Positions 10,449-21,016 of a stretch of DNA of 29,289 nt are shown one piece after another. Below the pieces are notes generated by a model. The model ran no database searches, was not told the DNA's origin, and saw nothing but the letters and a program-made list of their open reading frames with translations. Position 1 is the stretch's first letter; every line of letters begins with the position of its first letter. A program made the translations under genes and the position numbers. The stretch covers positions 310,001 through 339,289 of the forward strand of contig CAUYUJ010011248.1 of the NCBI GenBank assembly GCA_963575745.1, in the 5' to 3' direction. The DNA is from Prorocentrum cordatum (Eukaryota; Sar; Dinophyceae; Prorocentrales; Prorocentraceae).

Positions 10449-13400
10449 ATGAGCTCCTACTGTGGCCAAGCCTCCTACCTGGGTGACGGCCAGGCCGCCC
10501 TCCACCGTGCGGGGCGTGCTAACCCCAGCTCCACCGACGGAGATGGGCCAGGTCGCTCCATCCACCTCGTCAGCCTCAACATCACGAGTCTTCCAGCGAA
10601 CTGGCCAACCATTACCGCCCTAGGTGTCGACCACAACGCCGCAGTCATAGCGCTGCAGGAGACCCGTCATGCCAAGCCTACCAGGCAAGCCATCGTCACC
10701 AACGCCGCCAATCCACACCACGGAGGATACCAGGCCAGTCTGGGACCTGACCTGGACCTGGCGCGTGCCCAGCGCAAAGCTGCTCACGGTGGCACGGACC
10801 ACACGGTCGAGGGCAACACCGGCGCCTCGGGCGGGGTTGCCATCCTCTCTAAGGACGCCATCGTCGACTCCACCGTCGACGACATTGCGACCTGTATCGC
10901 CACCCTCAAGGCCAAGAAACGATGGCACGAGGCCTTCCTCCCGCTCTGCACCCAGCACCGCCGCAGGCGGCGACGAAACAACCACGGTCCCGCTGGGATC
11001 TACATTGCGAGCCTCTACGGGGTCGCTGGAGGGGACAGCACCGATATATTTCGGCTTGCTGATTGCGCCGCCGCGAGGGTCGGCTCAGCCCCGTATTTCA
11101 TTTGTATGGACGCCAACACGAACATCGACGACAATCCACACCTGCTGCACATGATGCAGCACGGATGGTCCAACGTCGCTGAAGGCACACCAGACCACAC
11201 CATGCACACATATGGCAATATCCCTGACTGGGACCGCGTCACCAAGTGCCCCCGCACTTCGCGCATCGACTATGTCATCGCCAACCAAGCTGCGCGATCC
11301 CTTGTCACCGACTTCTGCTATCTGCGTGACTTGCCAGCGAAGTCCCATGTTGGCCTGCAGGTCACACTCGACCTAAGCCGCCTCGATCACACGGCCCCAC
11401 GCCTTTTGGCCCCCACGCCATACCCTCCAAACGACGGAGCTCATGAGGACCACGAACTCCAGGCACTAGGGACCCACATCGCCGGACGATACCACGACCG
11501 CATGGAGCAGGCTGACGCACGCGACGATGTGGAACGCATGTTCGCCCTGGCAAACGAGGCCAGCCATGAGTACCATCTCACCCGGCTGCGGGACCTGCCG
11601 CCCCCACCGCCAGACCACCCAAAAAAGAAGGCCCCTACCATGCACGGGCTCACACCCACGTTCGAGGAGCGACCCGCCGTCCCCCGCGCCTTTCCCACCT
11701 ACGGAGCTTCCACGATTCACATGAACCGCCTTCGCAAGCTCCATCGGCAACTTTGCGAGCTTCGCTTCATCGGACTGCACCATCATATAGACTGCCGTGC
11801 TATCCCGCCGCACCTGGCGCAACGCATCGACTGCACGTGGGCCGCGGCCCGCCTTCTCTGCCACAAGCTGCGCCCCACGGCCCTCCTGGCTTTTCCTGAC
11901 GCCTGGACCCCCGACGTGCCAGCGCCACGCGGAGAGCAGCTCGATCGTCTGATCCAAAATCTAGACTCGGAGCTGGCGCGACGTGCAAACCGAGCCAAAG
12001 CTGAACGCATCAAGATCTGGTCTGAGGGCGTCCGCGAGCCAAGCGGGCGAAAGGCGGCCATATACGCACGGGCTGCCGACTGCTCGCCCACGGCGTATCT
12101 CCGCACGCCTACCACTCCCGACGATGCACAGCTCCACTGCGACACCACCGCCTTCAACCCTGACCAAGCTAGCACGGACGACAGTGACGCCGACACCGAC
12201 GCCGGCGGCTTCAGCCCCGGCGACGGTAGCTCGCCCGACACGGACAACGACGACGGCCCCATTCGTGGCCCACTACCAGCCCAGGTTCCCGACGCCCTCC
12301 CCGCCAACGCTATCGTTGCCAACACCAAAGACATGCTCAAGCTCATGGTCGACACCTGGGAGCCCATCCTGGGCACGTACCGCGCTCGCGCGGGCCATGA
12401 CGCCGAAGCTATGCCGACGTGGGCGGACTTCTACGACGAATACCGCCAAGAGCTGCCTACGCCATCACCAGCAGCCCCCTTCCACCTTACCGACGACCAA
12501 CTCATCCACTTCATTCGCACCCGTTCACCGCGCCGCGCGGGGGGACTCGACGGCTGGACGACCAAGGAGGCAAAGGAGTTACCCGACGACATCCTTCGCC
12601 TCTTCGCCAGCGTCTTACGTGCTATGCAACGCACTGGCACCATCCCCGAGCCCCTCCTGCACGTGCCAAACCCGTGCCTCCGAAAAGGCCGAGGGGAACT
12701 CCCGACGGACCAACGGCTTCTCTCGGTTCTTTCCGTGTGGATGTATGCGTGGGAGGCGCCGGCCTACCGTAGCCTCACGACCTGGCGGCAAGGATGGACC
12801 CATGCCACGAGCTTCGGCGCCGTTCCCAAAGCCACCATTGGGGATGTCAGCACTTCTCTCGCCCTGCGCATCGAACACGCCAGGACTTTACTCCTCCCCT
12901 TAGCTGGAGCAGCCCTTGACCGACAGAAGTGCTTCGACTACCTCATCACGGACATCTGTCTAAACCTTGCGCTGCACGCGGGGTGCCCACAAGACATCGT
13001 TACTGTCCGCCGAAACTTCTACAGACACCACAAACGCTACATCCGCATGAACGGAGCGTACTCCAGGGACCTGGCCAGGACAAACGGTCACCTCCAGGGC
13101 AGCTCGTGGTCCCTGGATGACATCAAGCTGCTCATGTGCGTGTGGACAAAGAGGCAGCACCGATACGTTCCTCGATCACTCAGCACTACCTTCGTTGACG
13201 ACAGCAACTCCACTACCCACACCGCTCCTGAGCTGCAGAAATCTCTCGACGAAACCGCCAAGTTTGACCGATTCTCCGGTCAACGCATTCACCCTGGTAA
13301 AGTGGCAGGGTGGGCGCTCACCGATGAGCTGCACGCCGCCGTCACCCAGCTCACACTGGCGGATCGCCCCCTCCGAGTGGTCGATTCCTTCAAGCTCGTC

Positions 13401-16117
13401 GGGAGTTACATCAACGCCGAGGCAGCGCCGGCTCCAGCCGCGCTTAACCTCACGGCCACCGCAGACGCCCGTGTGCGGAGGGCGACTATCCGCCTGCCGC
13501 GCATTGGCAAGCTCCCGTCGCCGATGCTTATCAAGGCGCGGCACGCCCGATCCCTGGCCGCCAGCGTCTGCACCACGGGCACCGACATCCAAGCACCATC
13601 AGGCCCAGCCAAGACTGCCTACAACCACGCCCTCAAGGCGGCTATCCGCCCCAAGGGGAACAAGTGGGTCGAGTTCTGGACTCTCATGGCCGTGTGCGTG
13701 CCGTGACACGCCCTTGAGATCGACGCCATCACGCAGCGTGAAGCATTCCTGTGCCTGCGGCGTCAGGTTAACCGCGACGTCACACTCTGCGGGCTCGCCA
13801 GAGACCTCCAACACCACGTCCAGACCCTGTTTGGTGGAGGACCCGTCGGGCGACTCGTCCAGTCGCTCCAGCAGCTCCGATGGACCTGGCCCACATTTGG
13901 CATCATGTACGATGACTGGGGCTGCCCGATCAGCTGGCTGAATCTACCCCAAAACGCCTTCCTGCACATGCTGCGGGCCTCACAACGCAGGGCATTTCTG
14001 CGGAAGATCAAGCCACGGCGACACGACCTTGGCTACCTCGCCTCGGTCAGACAGGGCCTTGACCTCTTCGCCAGCACGTGGCTCGCGCGAACCAAAGGAG
14101 CAGCCAAATGCACTGCCTGGCAGCTGGCGCTCCTCCTGAACTACCTGCCGGGCGGGGACCACACCCAACAGCGACGATCCCGATCCAACACGTCGGCAGA
14201 CCCCAGCCCCATGTGCCGCTACTACTGCGACGAGGAAGAGGAAACTCAGGAGCACACTGTCCGCGACTGTAAGTGCTGGGCCCGAGAAAGAGTTCCTCTC
14301 ACCACCCTCATCAGTGACGACCAGTGGGCCCGTCTTCCGCCGCACACAAGACACTGCGGGCTCTTCGACGAAGACCCAGCCCTCCTCGACCTGCAGGCCG
14401 ACCTCGCGAGGGACCCGCTGCCACAGCCCATCCCGCGGCCCCCCCCTGAGGGTGATCCTGCGGCTTCAGCCCAGGACACCTACACCACCTACCTTGACAA
14501 CGACACTGGATGGACATGGGTCTATGCTGCCACGGACGGTGCGTGCACCAACCAAGCCATCCCACTCCTAGCACGAGCGGGCTACGGCGTCTACTACGGC
14601 ATCGACCACCGCATGAACTACAGTGCACGCGTTCACGGCCTAACGCAGAACGCCCAGGTTGCGGAGACCCTTGCCATCGTCCACCTTACGGCGTGTGCCG
14701 AACGGCCCGTGCACGTCTTCGTGGACAACCAGGCGGTGGTCGATGGGTTCCAAAGCATCATCGACGGACATCCAGCGCCGCAGGGCACGCACGCGGAGCT
14801 CTGGGCAATGATTCACCGATGTGTCATGGCCAAGCCCGACATGTTTCGCGTCGAAAAAGTCGCCAGCCACCTGGGAGACCTGGGCATCGACCTTGGGCTC
14901 ATCGGGCCCATCGCGGAGGAGTTCAACCGTCAGGCCGACGCCCTTGCCACAGCGGCGGCACGCACGCACAACCTCCCCGACGACATCGTTGAAGCTGCCA
15001 AAACACGACATCGCCAAGCGACCGTGCTTCACGGGGTCGCTGTCGCCATCTACGAGCGCAGACACCGTACTCTGCCGCTCCCACACCGCAGGGCTGGGTT
15101 TACAGCGGCTGAACTCAGCAAAATGGAACCGAACCCCCTGCTGTCGGACCAGGCACCACCCGCGGCTGGACCAGACATCCCGCAGAACCCGGACGAGCTC
15201 TGGGCCGAGGCCCAACGGGCGATATACGACGAACAGGAGGACGACCCGTTCGGCTTCGGCGGGGGACTAGACTTCCTGGACGACGGGCCAGCCAGCGCCA
15301 ACCTTGCCCCGTCGGGCATCCGCACGACGCCCACCTCGACTCCGCCACCGAGAGCGGCACCGCACCCACATGATGACGTCGCTCACCTCCAAGACGCCGA
15401 CGAGGACTTTTATGATCCCCTCGGATTGGGTGGCAGCATAGACGACGTCCCGCCGACACCCCACGCTGCCGACGATGCCGCTTCATCGAGTCGCCACCCG
15501 GTCACGCGGCCGACCTCTGAGCCCTCGCACGGCATCATGATTGGTCCCTCCGTGCCACCAACCCCGCCCCCCACCAGCGCCAGCCCGCGGGGGCGGCTTC
15601 AGCCCCCCCGCAGGGCACTGAGCCAGTCAGGCCGTCGCGCCCCGTCCACGCTCCTACTGTTGCAGGCTGCGAGGCTGCGGCTCCTCCGTCCTCATGGGGC
15701 GTGGCCCCAGCGGCTTCAGCCCTGGGACCGCGCGACACCCTCCAGTCGCCTCGCCACGGCGACGGCCGCCAGCGCACGGACCGCCGCACCGCGCTGGTCC
15801 ACCACCTGGCCAGGCGCACCGATGACCTCGTCCCCGCCGCGAGGCCCGCGGCCGCGGGCACAGAGCAGCCGCCCCGCACCGACCGCGAAGCCGAGCTGTC
15901 CCAGTCTACGGCCGCTCTCCAGCAGAGGTGCGCAGCTCTCGCCGCCGACCTTGCCGCTGCCCAAGCCCGTCAAGGCCCTTTGCTCCAGCGCCTCCACCGC
16001 GCCGGTCGTGCCTTCGCCGAGCTGCTTACACCCCCGCCCGATGGTGCTGCGCCGCCACTCACCCTCCATGCTATGCTGTCATCGCTCCGCGGCGCTCCGC
16101 CTGGAGCCCCGCGCTAA
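10449..16117 (+). CDS. LINE ORF3: AP endonuclease, reverse transcriptase, CCHC, RNase H, coiled coil; broken
   Basis: This polyprotein would nick target DNA, copy the element RNA and degrade the hybrid. ATG 10449 is the first ATG before the endonuclease. Endonuclease residues: Asn 10578, Glu 10659 (Leu-Gln-Glu-Thr), Asp 11109 and Asn 11115, Asp 11268 (Arg-Ile-Asp-Tyr), His 11346 (Ser-His). Reverse transcriptase: Gly-Leu-Asp-Gly-Trp (from 12540), catalytic Asp 12918 or 12936 region, Gln-Gly at 13095, Phe-Val-Asp-Asp at 13191-13202. Knuckle C-x3-C-x8-H-x4-C: Cys 14214, Cys 14226, His 14253, Cys 14268. RNase H: Asp 14535, Glu 14664, Asp 14724, His 14868, Asp 14937. An in-frame TGA at 13704 splits the gene; CGA to TGA would explain it. 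Between 15518 and 15590 the sense moves by -1 (C6 run 15567-15572) and ends in a coiled coil (about 15830-16060) with TAA at 16115. Two Asp-Pro-x-Gly-x-Gly-Gly acidic motifs lie at about 15240 and 15410. Confidence 0.85.
12200..12222 (+). repeat. C-bulge/UUCA hairpin 11
   Basis: Outer stem CGCCGG/CCGGCG (6 pairs), unpaired C at 12206, inner stem GGC/GCC, loop TTCA. Lies in the linker between endonuclease and reverse transcriptase; read as Gly-Gly-Phe-Ser-Pro. Confidence 0.85.
14456..14476 (+). repeat. C-bulge/UUCA hairpin 12
   Basis: Outer stem TCCTG/CAGGA, unpaired C at 14461, inner stem GGC/GCC, loop TTCA. Lies in the linker just before RNase H; read as Ala-Ala-Ser-Ala. Confidence 0.8.
15587..15611 (+). 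repeat. C-bulge/UUCA hairpin 13
   Basis: Outer stem GCGGGGG/CCCCCGC (7 pairs), unpaired C at 15594, inner stem GGC/GCC, loop TTCA. Sits directly after the third -1 frameshift zone of the LINE coding sequence past 8 kb. Confidence 0.85.
15706..15726 (+). repeat. C-bulge/UUCA hairpin 14
   Basis: Outer stem CCCAG/CTGGG, unpaired C at 15711, inner stem GGC/GCC, loop TTCA. Last copy, 95 bases after hairpin 13 and about 390 before the ORF3 stop. Confidence 0.8.
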
Positions 16118-16479
16118 TCTCCGCCATTCTGCCTGCCCGTGTGCACGCGTGGCCCCGCGTCCACGGTGTCAGGGCGCGGGGGCGGGGGGTGCCCCGTCCC
16201 TGCGCGCCGCGCTGCGGCCAAGCGCCCAACTGGCGGTCTGCCAAGCCGCCTAGCCACGTGTCCGCACGTCGCCTTTCTTTTTGGGGCCTTCTTCGTCACG
16301 CGGTCTGACACGTGAGATCTTCACAGTCTGTCCGCCGTCCGTAGCTTCAGACGCAATGCGCCGGGGGAGGGGGTCTGTTGCCCGCCCTCGTATCTTAAGG
16401 CTGCACCGCCGCTAATAGTGTTTTGCGGGTTGTCGCACCGCAGTGCGCCTCGCGGACGGGCCCTGATCCGCCTACTTGT

Positions 16480-16482
<3 letters not shown>
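16118..16482 (+). other. Presumed LINE 3' untranslated region
   Basis: Follows the TAA at 16115-16117. No coding frame or hairpin of the UUCA family is seen. GC stays high until about 16260. It runs straight into the CT microsatellite, with no poly(A) or poly(T) tail. Confidence 0.5.
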
Positions 16483-16558
<76 letters not shown>

Positions 16559-16635
16559 GTATATATATGTTCTCTCTCTCTCTCTCTCGTCTCTCTCTCT
16601 CTCTCTCTCTCCTTTTCTCTGTTCCTTTCTTTCTT

Positions 16636-16689
<54 letters not shown>
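16483..16689 (+). repeat. (CT)n microsatellite with TA interruption, cut by a gap
   Basis: Long CT runs flank a short TATATA block near 16545-16568 and T-rich interruptions near 16613-16640. The tract is broken by the N run, so its true length is unknown. Confidence 0.95.
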
Positions 16690-16789
16690 NNNNNNNNNNN
16701 NNNNNNNNNNNNNNNNNNNNNNNNNNNNNNNNNNNNNNNNNNNNNNNNNNNNNNNNNNNNNNNNNNNNNNNNNNNNNNNNNNNNNNNNN
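16690..16789. other. Assembly gap, 100 N
   Basis: Exactly 100 N, a conventional size for a gap of unknown length. The pyrimidine repeat on the left and the (GGA)n repeat on the right probably caused the break. Adjacency of the two sides is not proven by sequence. Confidence 0.98.
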
Positions 16790-17030
16790 AGGAGGAGGAG
16801 GAGGAGGAGGAGGAGCAGCACACTAGAGGAGGAGGAGGAGGAGGCGGAGGAGGAGGAGGAGGAGGAGGAGGGGGAGGGGTATACTAGGAGGAGCAGGGGG
16901 ACGACAAGTAACAGGAGGAATCAACGGAGGAGGAGGAGGAGGAGGAGGAGGAGGAGGTGTAGAAGGAGAAGGAGGAGGAGGAAGCAGACGAGGAGGAGGA
17001 GGAGGAGGAGGAGGAAGATCTACACATGGA
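16790..17030 (+). repeat. (GGA)n microsatellite
   Basis: Near-continuous AGG/GGA triplets with scattered interruptions. Any open frame through it is a low-complexity artefact. Confidence 0.95.
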
Positions 17031-17083
17031 TAGGGGTGATCGAAGTTTTCCCAGCTGACTTCTAATTCAGCGTCAATCGAGGA

Positions 17084-17225
17084 ATCGATGAATCGATCAA
17101 TACGTCGATCCATTGAGGATGATATCGATCCAAGGATCTTGGGCCCAGTGGTCGATGGGTCGACCCATCGATCGATGGGCCCATCAATCGGTGGGTGGAC
17201 GGATCGGGTCGATCGATCGGTCGAC
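17084..17225 (+). repeat. Cluster of ATCGAT-rich palindromes
   Basis: Contains perfect 16-bp palindromes GATGGGTCGACCCATC and CCCATCGATCGATGGG next to each other, with many further ATCGAT and GATCGATC words. It lies just before the first recognisable exon of gene A. A similar cluster occurs at 24565-24655 before a gene B exon. Confidence 0.7.
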
Positions 17226-17235
17226 GCGGCCCTAG

Positions 17236-17944
<709 letters not shown>

Positions 17945-18284
17945 GTGCAGAGCGTGGCCGCGGAGGTCGAGGAGCTCGGCGAGGAGAACGGCGACGCCGA
18001 GGAGGACGAGGACGGCGCGGAGGCGATCGTCGACGAGGACGGCGCGGAGGCGGTCGACGCTGAGGAGCCCGAGGACGGCGCGGAGGCGATCGTCGAGGAC
18101 GGCGCGGAGGCGATCGTCGAGGACGGCGCGGAGATGATCGTCGACGCCGAGGAGCCCGAGGACGGCGCGGAGGCGATCGTCGCCGTCGACGGCGCGGAGG
18201 CGATCGACGCCAAGCCCGAGGACGGCGTGGAGACGGTCGACGGCGCGGAGGCCATCGACGTCGAGGATTCCGCGCATGACGCAG
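17945..18284 (+). CDS. Gene A exon 2: acidic Asp-Gly-Ala-Glu-Ala-Ile-Val repeat domain
   Basis: The exon opens after CTCGAG and reads in phase 0. It encodes a Glu/Asp-rich region with about eight degenerate copies of a seven-residue unit (21-bp repeat). It ends at GACGCAG|GCGAGC in phase 1, just before a TGA that would otherwise close the frame at 18296-18298. The following exon completes the split codon correctly. An acidic domain after a basic one suggests a protein with opposite-charge halves. No family is recognised. Confidence 0.6.
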
Positions 18285-18577
18285 GCGAGCTGACATGATT
18301 GACGATGAAATGGGGATGAGAGCCGAGGAGATCGAGGAGATGGAGGATATCGAGGGTCGACGTACATCGAGGGATGAGGGCCAAGACGAAGCAGGTGGAT
18401 GAGCATGATAATGAACAGGAGGAACGACGAAGGGAGGAGGATGGATGGCACAGGAAAGGGGAGGGAGGAGAGAAGAGCATGGAGGAACAAAACGAGGACG
18501 TGGAGGGCAATCGAGACTCGAGGATTCGAGGATCGACGGTGGGGAGGGAGAATACAGAACATGCACTCACAGCACAG
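18285..18577 (+). other. Gene A intron 2 (GC-AG) bounded by a 9-bp direct repeat
   Basis: Donor ACGCAG|GCGAGCTG and acceptor GCACAG|GCGAGCCTG share CAGGCGAGC. The joined frame is open and sensible. This repeat is too long to be splice consensus alone and looks like a target-site duplication. Confidence 0.65.
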
Positions 18578-18650
18578 GCGAGCCTGTGCTCTACTCTGGG
18601 CCCTTCACTTACGAGGCAGAGCTCGGCGTCACGTACTTTGTCAGTTACAG
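18578..18650 (+). CDS. Gene A exon 3
   Basis: 73 bases encoding a balanced, aromatic-rich segment (Tyr, Phe, Val, Glu). It starts in phase 1 after CACAG and ends in phase 2 at TTACAG|GAGGAC. Both joins keep the frame. A perfect hairpin, AGGAGGAC-T-GTCCTCCT (18649-18665), spans the donor site. Confidence 0.6.
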
Positions 18651-19086
18651 GAGGACTGTCCTCCTCACGCCCCCCCTCCTCATCCTACTCCTGCTCGTCC
18701 TCTTCGAGCCTCCTGCTTGATTCCTCCTCAGACCCTCTCTCCAGCTGGCGCATCCGCTACTCGTCTCCTGCTTCTCGTTCTGCTGCTCCTTCTCCTGGTC
18801 CTGCTCGCCCTCATCTCCTGTATATCGCCTATCCTCCTCGGCATCCTCATCTCCTCCTCCTTCTCCTCGTCCTCCTCATCCTCGTCGTCGTCCTCATCTC
18901 TTCCTGCTCGTCCTCCTCCTCCTCCTCCGTCTCCTCCTCCGCCTCCCCCTCCTTGGACCCTGAGGGGTTGATCGGGCGTTCGGGCCGCGGAGGATCCGAC
19001 ATCGGGTCAGATGATAATTTATCTGGCAATCCTCGTCCTCAGACCCTCTCATCCTCCTCCCTCACCTCCTTCCACCTTCTCATCAG
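18651..19086 (+). other. Gene A intron 3 (GA-AG) with (TCC)n and a 7-bp direct repeat
   Basis: Donor TTACAG|GAGGAC and acceptor CATCAG|GAGGGC share CAGGAGG. The interior is TCC/TCG microsatellite with a 15-bp direct repeat (18725-18739 and 19036-19050). GA donors are a known dinoflagellate variation. Confidence 0.6.
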
Positions 19087-19266
19087 GAGGGCGAGCGAGA
19101 AGATCGGCTGCGTGTACTACAAGGTAGCAGGCACGAAGGATCCCGCGTTCCAGCTGGTCAGCGTGAAAGACAAGGATTGGACCTCCACCGACCTTGACGA
19201 TGCAGCGAGGGCGGACCTGAGCCATCGATGTATGCTGGTCCGACCTGGGTCGGGGAAACCCAAGAG
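19087..19266 (+). CDS. Gene A exon 4
   Basis: Begins after TTCTCATCAG in phase 2 and encodes about 60 residues of clearly globular composition (Cys, Tyr-Tyr, Trp, Val, Asp). The 3' end is placed at AAGAG|GAACATG (phase 2), which shares AAGAGG with a candidate acceptor before exon 5. A GT donor at about 19229 is an alternative. No family recognised. Confidence 0.55.
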
Positions 19267-19548
19267 GAACATGAGGAGAAAGAGGAGGAGAGGACGGATG
19301 ATTCTATACATAGACCAAAGAGGAAGATGATTGGATAGGGCGGGGGTGACTCAAGGAGGAAGGGTAAGGGGAGGAGGCAAGGAAGATCTAAGAGGGGCAT
19401 GCTCGAAGAAGGTCATGGAGAAGGATGTAGATGAGGATGATATGAGGAGCGGGGGTGAGTAGGAACATCGAGGATGAGGCGAAGGGGGATGGGTGGGATG
19501 GGGCATAGGCCGAGCAGGATGCGAGGAGAGCACCCCCCCCCTCCCAAC

Positions 19549-19639
19549 GAAAATCAAGACGCCATCCGATGTTAGCGAATGTCCGCTATGATGAGGCCCA
19601 TGCCAGACAGAAGTGGCATCGGATGTCGTCTTGATTTTC
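19549..19639 (+). repeat. Inverted repeat, 23-bp arms, at the end of gene A intron 4
   Basis: Arms 19549-19571 and 19617-19639 are complementary at 22 of 23 positions with a 45-base loop. The right arm holds the TTGATTTTC pyrimidine tract that leads into CTCAG at 19641-19645. In RNA the acceptor region could be held in a stem. Confidence 0.85.
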
Positions 19640-19645
19640 CCTCAG

Positions 19646-19735
19646 ATGGTCATGGCGATGGCCCACGATCACAAGACAGTGGACAAGAAGAGGGTGCTCA
19701 GGTTCAGGGACAGCGTCGTGGATCAGATCCAGGGT
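19646..19735 (+). CDS. Gene A exon 5 (boundaries uncertain)
   Basis: The frame from ATG 19646 encodes a basic, helical segment of about 30 residues. Two starts are possible: after CTCAG at 19646 (phase 0), or after AAGAAGAG at 19693 (phase 2), the latter sharing AAGAGG with the exon 4 end and joining it in frame. The 3' end near 19735 is only a guess; the frame stops at TGA soon after. Confidence 0.45.
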
Positions 19736-19865
19736 CACACATCGTGAACAACAGGTGGGCTCGTCGTCGTCGCCTCCTCTTCCTCATAATCACCCCTCTC
19801 TTCGATCCCACCGCTTCCCCATCCGCCCGCCGTGCCCTCACTCGTCCTAGGTCCTGATCCTCTTC

Positions 19866-20490
19866 CTCTTCGATCCTCCTCCTCCTCCTCATTCTCCTTG
19901 TCATCTTCCTCCTCTCCGTTCTCGTCTTCCTTTTCTTTGGTTCTCCTCGTCCTCCTCCTCATCGTCCTCATCATCCTTGCTCCTCCGTCTCGTCCTCCTC
20001 ATCCCCCTCCTCCTTCTCCTCCTCCTCCTCCTCCTCATCAGCATCATCATCATCATCATCAGCATCATCATCGTAATCAGCATCATCATCACCATCATCA
20101 TCATCATCAGCAGCAGCATCATCATCGTCCTCAGTACCATCATCATCAGCATCATCAGCATCATCATATCCATCATCATCAGCATCATCATCAGCAGCAT
20201 CATCGTCATCCTCCTCCCCCTCATCATCCTCCTCCTCATCCGCATCACCATTATCATCATCGTCATCCGCATCATCATCATCCTCATCATCATCATCCTT
20301 GTCATCAGCATCAGCATCATCATCAGCATCATCAGCAGCATCCTCATCATCACCCTCATCCTCATCATCACCCTCATCATCATCATCATCCTCATCATCG
20401 TCGTCCTCATCCGCTTCCTCTGCTTTATCATCTCCTTCCTCCTCCTTCTCCTCCTCCTCCTCCTTCTCCTCCTCATCCTCGATCTTTCCA
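19866..20490 (+). repeat. (TCC)n then (TCA)n compound microsatellite
   Basis: TCC-rich triplets (19866-20037) change into a long run dominated by TCATCA with TCAGCA and TCATCC variants (to about 20430), then TCC again. Frames through it give poly-Ser, poly-His or poly-Ile and are artefacts. Confidence 0.95.
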
Positions 20491-20508
20491 TATTTCCCTC
20501 CACCTCAG

Positions 20509-20566
20509 AGGTGGAACATCGTGATCCTGGACGGAGCAGCGGCGGCTGCTCGAGCGGGGCAATGTG
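20509..20566 (+). CDS. Possible gene A exon 6
   Basis: After a pyrimidine-rich CCACCTCAG, about 19 codons read as a hydrophobic then alanine-rich segment ending near TGCTAG. The frame does not join exon 5 cleanly. Donor unclear (GCAATG or GTGTAC). Confidence 0.3.
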
Positions 20567-20586
20567 TACATTGCTAGTTTAGGATG

Positions 20587-20598
20587 CCCCCCCCCCCC
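20587..20598 (+). repeat. C12 homopolymer
   Basis: Twelve consecutive C in the space between the possible exon 6 and exon 7. A second long C run lies at about 23154-23167. Confidence 0.95.
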
Positions 20599-20714
20599 AG
20601 AGAGGGGCACGCACGGAGCTCTCTAGAGCATTTCGGATTGGGCGCGAGCCAGCTCGCGCGAGAAAGTGATTCACGGTGAGCCTTGGTAAGAGGAGAAGGG
20701 CACCGTCGATCGAG

Positions 20715-20806
20715 CGTCCGCACTCCTTCGGCCCCTCGCCCAGTCAGGCAGCCGCGGCCTGCGGCCTGATCGGTCGATCGGGCGGGCGGCCGAAAGAGTG
20801 CGGACG
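20715..20806 (+). repeat. Inverted repeat, 19-bp arms
   Basis: Arms 20715-20733 and 20788-20806 pair at 18 of 19 positions, with partial pairing outward through CGATC/GATCG. The loop has its own GGCCTG/CGGCC pairing. A separate hairpin GCGCGAG/CTCGCGC lies just upstream near 20643. Confidence 0.8.
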
Positions 20807-20898
20807 TCAGATCGGACGGGGCCCGCGAGGGGGGGATCTCGAGGAGGATGCTCGAGTATTCGCACTTCTTGTGCTGACGTGCCCCCTGTTAGCAACAG

Positions 20899-21016
20899 AC
20901 CCAGACATGCGGATTCACTTGTTTGAGCTGCACCCGTTTGTAAGCTCGGAAGGTATATTGAAGTCAGAGCCTGTGCATCGCCCCTCAGGGTACGACAAGC
21001 TGAAAAAAGTGAGCAG
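20899..21016 (+). CDS. Possible gene A exon 7
   Basis: Between CAACAG and AGCAG|GTAACC lies an open frame of about 39 codons with balanced composition (His, Leu, Phe, Glu, Lys, Tyr). The donor CAG|GTAACC is the best GT donor in the area; an earlier one, GTAAGC, is at 20940. Phase at the 3' end is 2. No link to exon 6 is established. Confidence 0.4.

Larger units (their letters stand above)
1..16482 (+). mobile_element. Giant LINE (non-LTR retrotransposon), 5' end outside window
   Basis: Three long coding blocks on one strand are tied together by a shared hairpin motif that occurs 14 times between 203 and 15726 and in this form nowhere to the right. ORF3 has the AP-endonuclease, reverse transcriptase and RNase H order of I-like LINEs. 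No long terminal repeats, integrase or protease are seen. The 3' end is taken at the start of the CT microsatellite at 16483; no poly(A) tail is visible. More than 16 kb is far longer than usual LINEs (about 4-8 kb), because of the long ORF1 and ORF2. The copy has four apparent -1 frameshifts and one in-frame stop. That the three ORFs form one element is inferred from strand, spacing, composition and the hairpins. Confidence 0.8.

Noticed and set aside
16395-16887. Frames through the gap and flanking microsatellites
   Set aside because: They include 100 unknown bases and dinucleotide or triplet repeats.
19832-20582. Poly-His, poly-Ser and poly-Ile frames
   Set aside because: Translation of (TCA)n/(TCC)n microsatellite.
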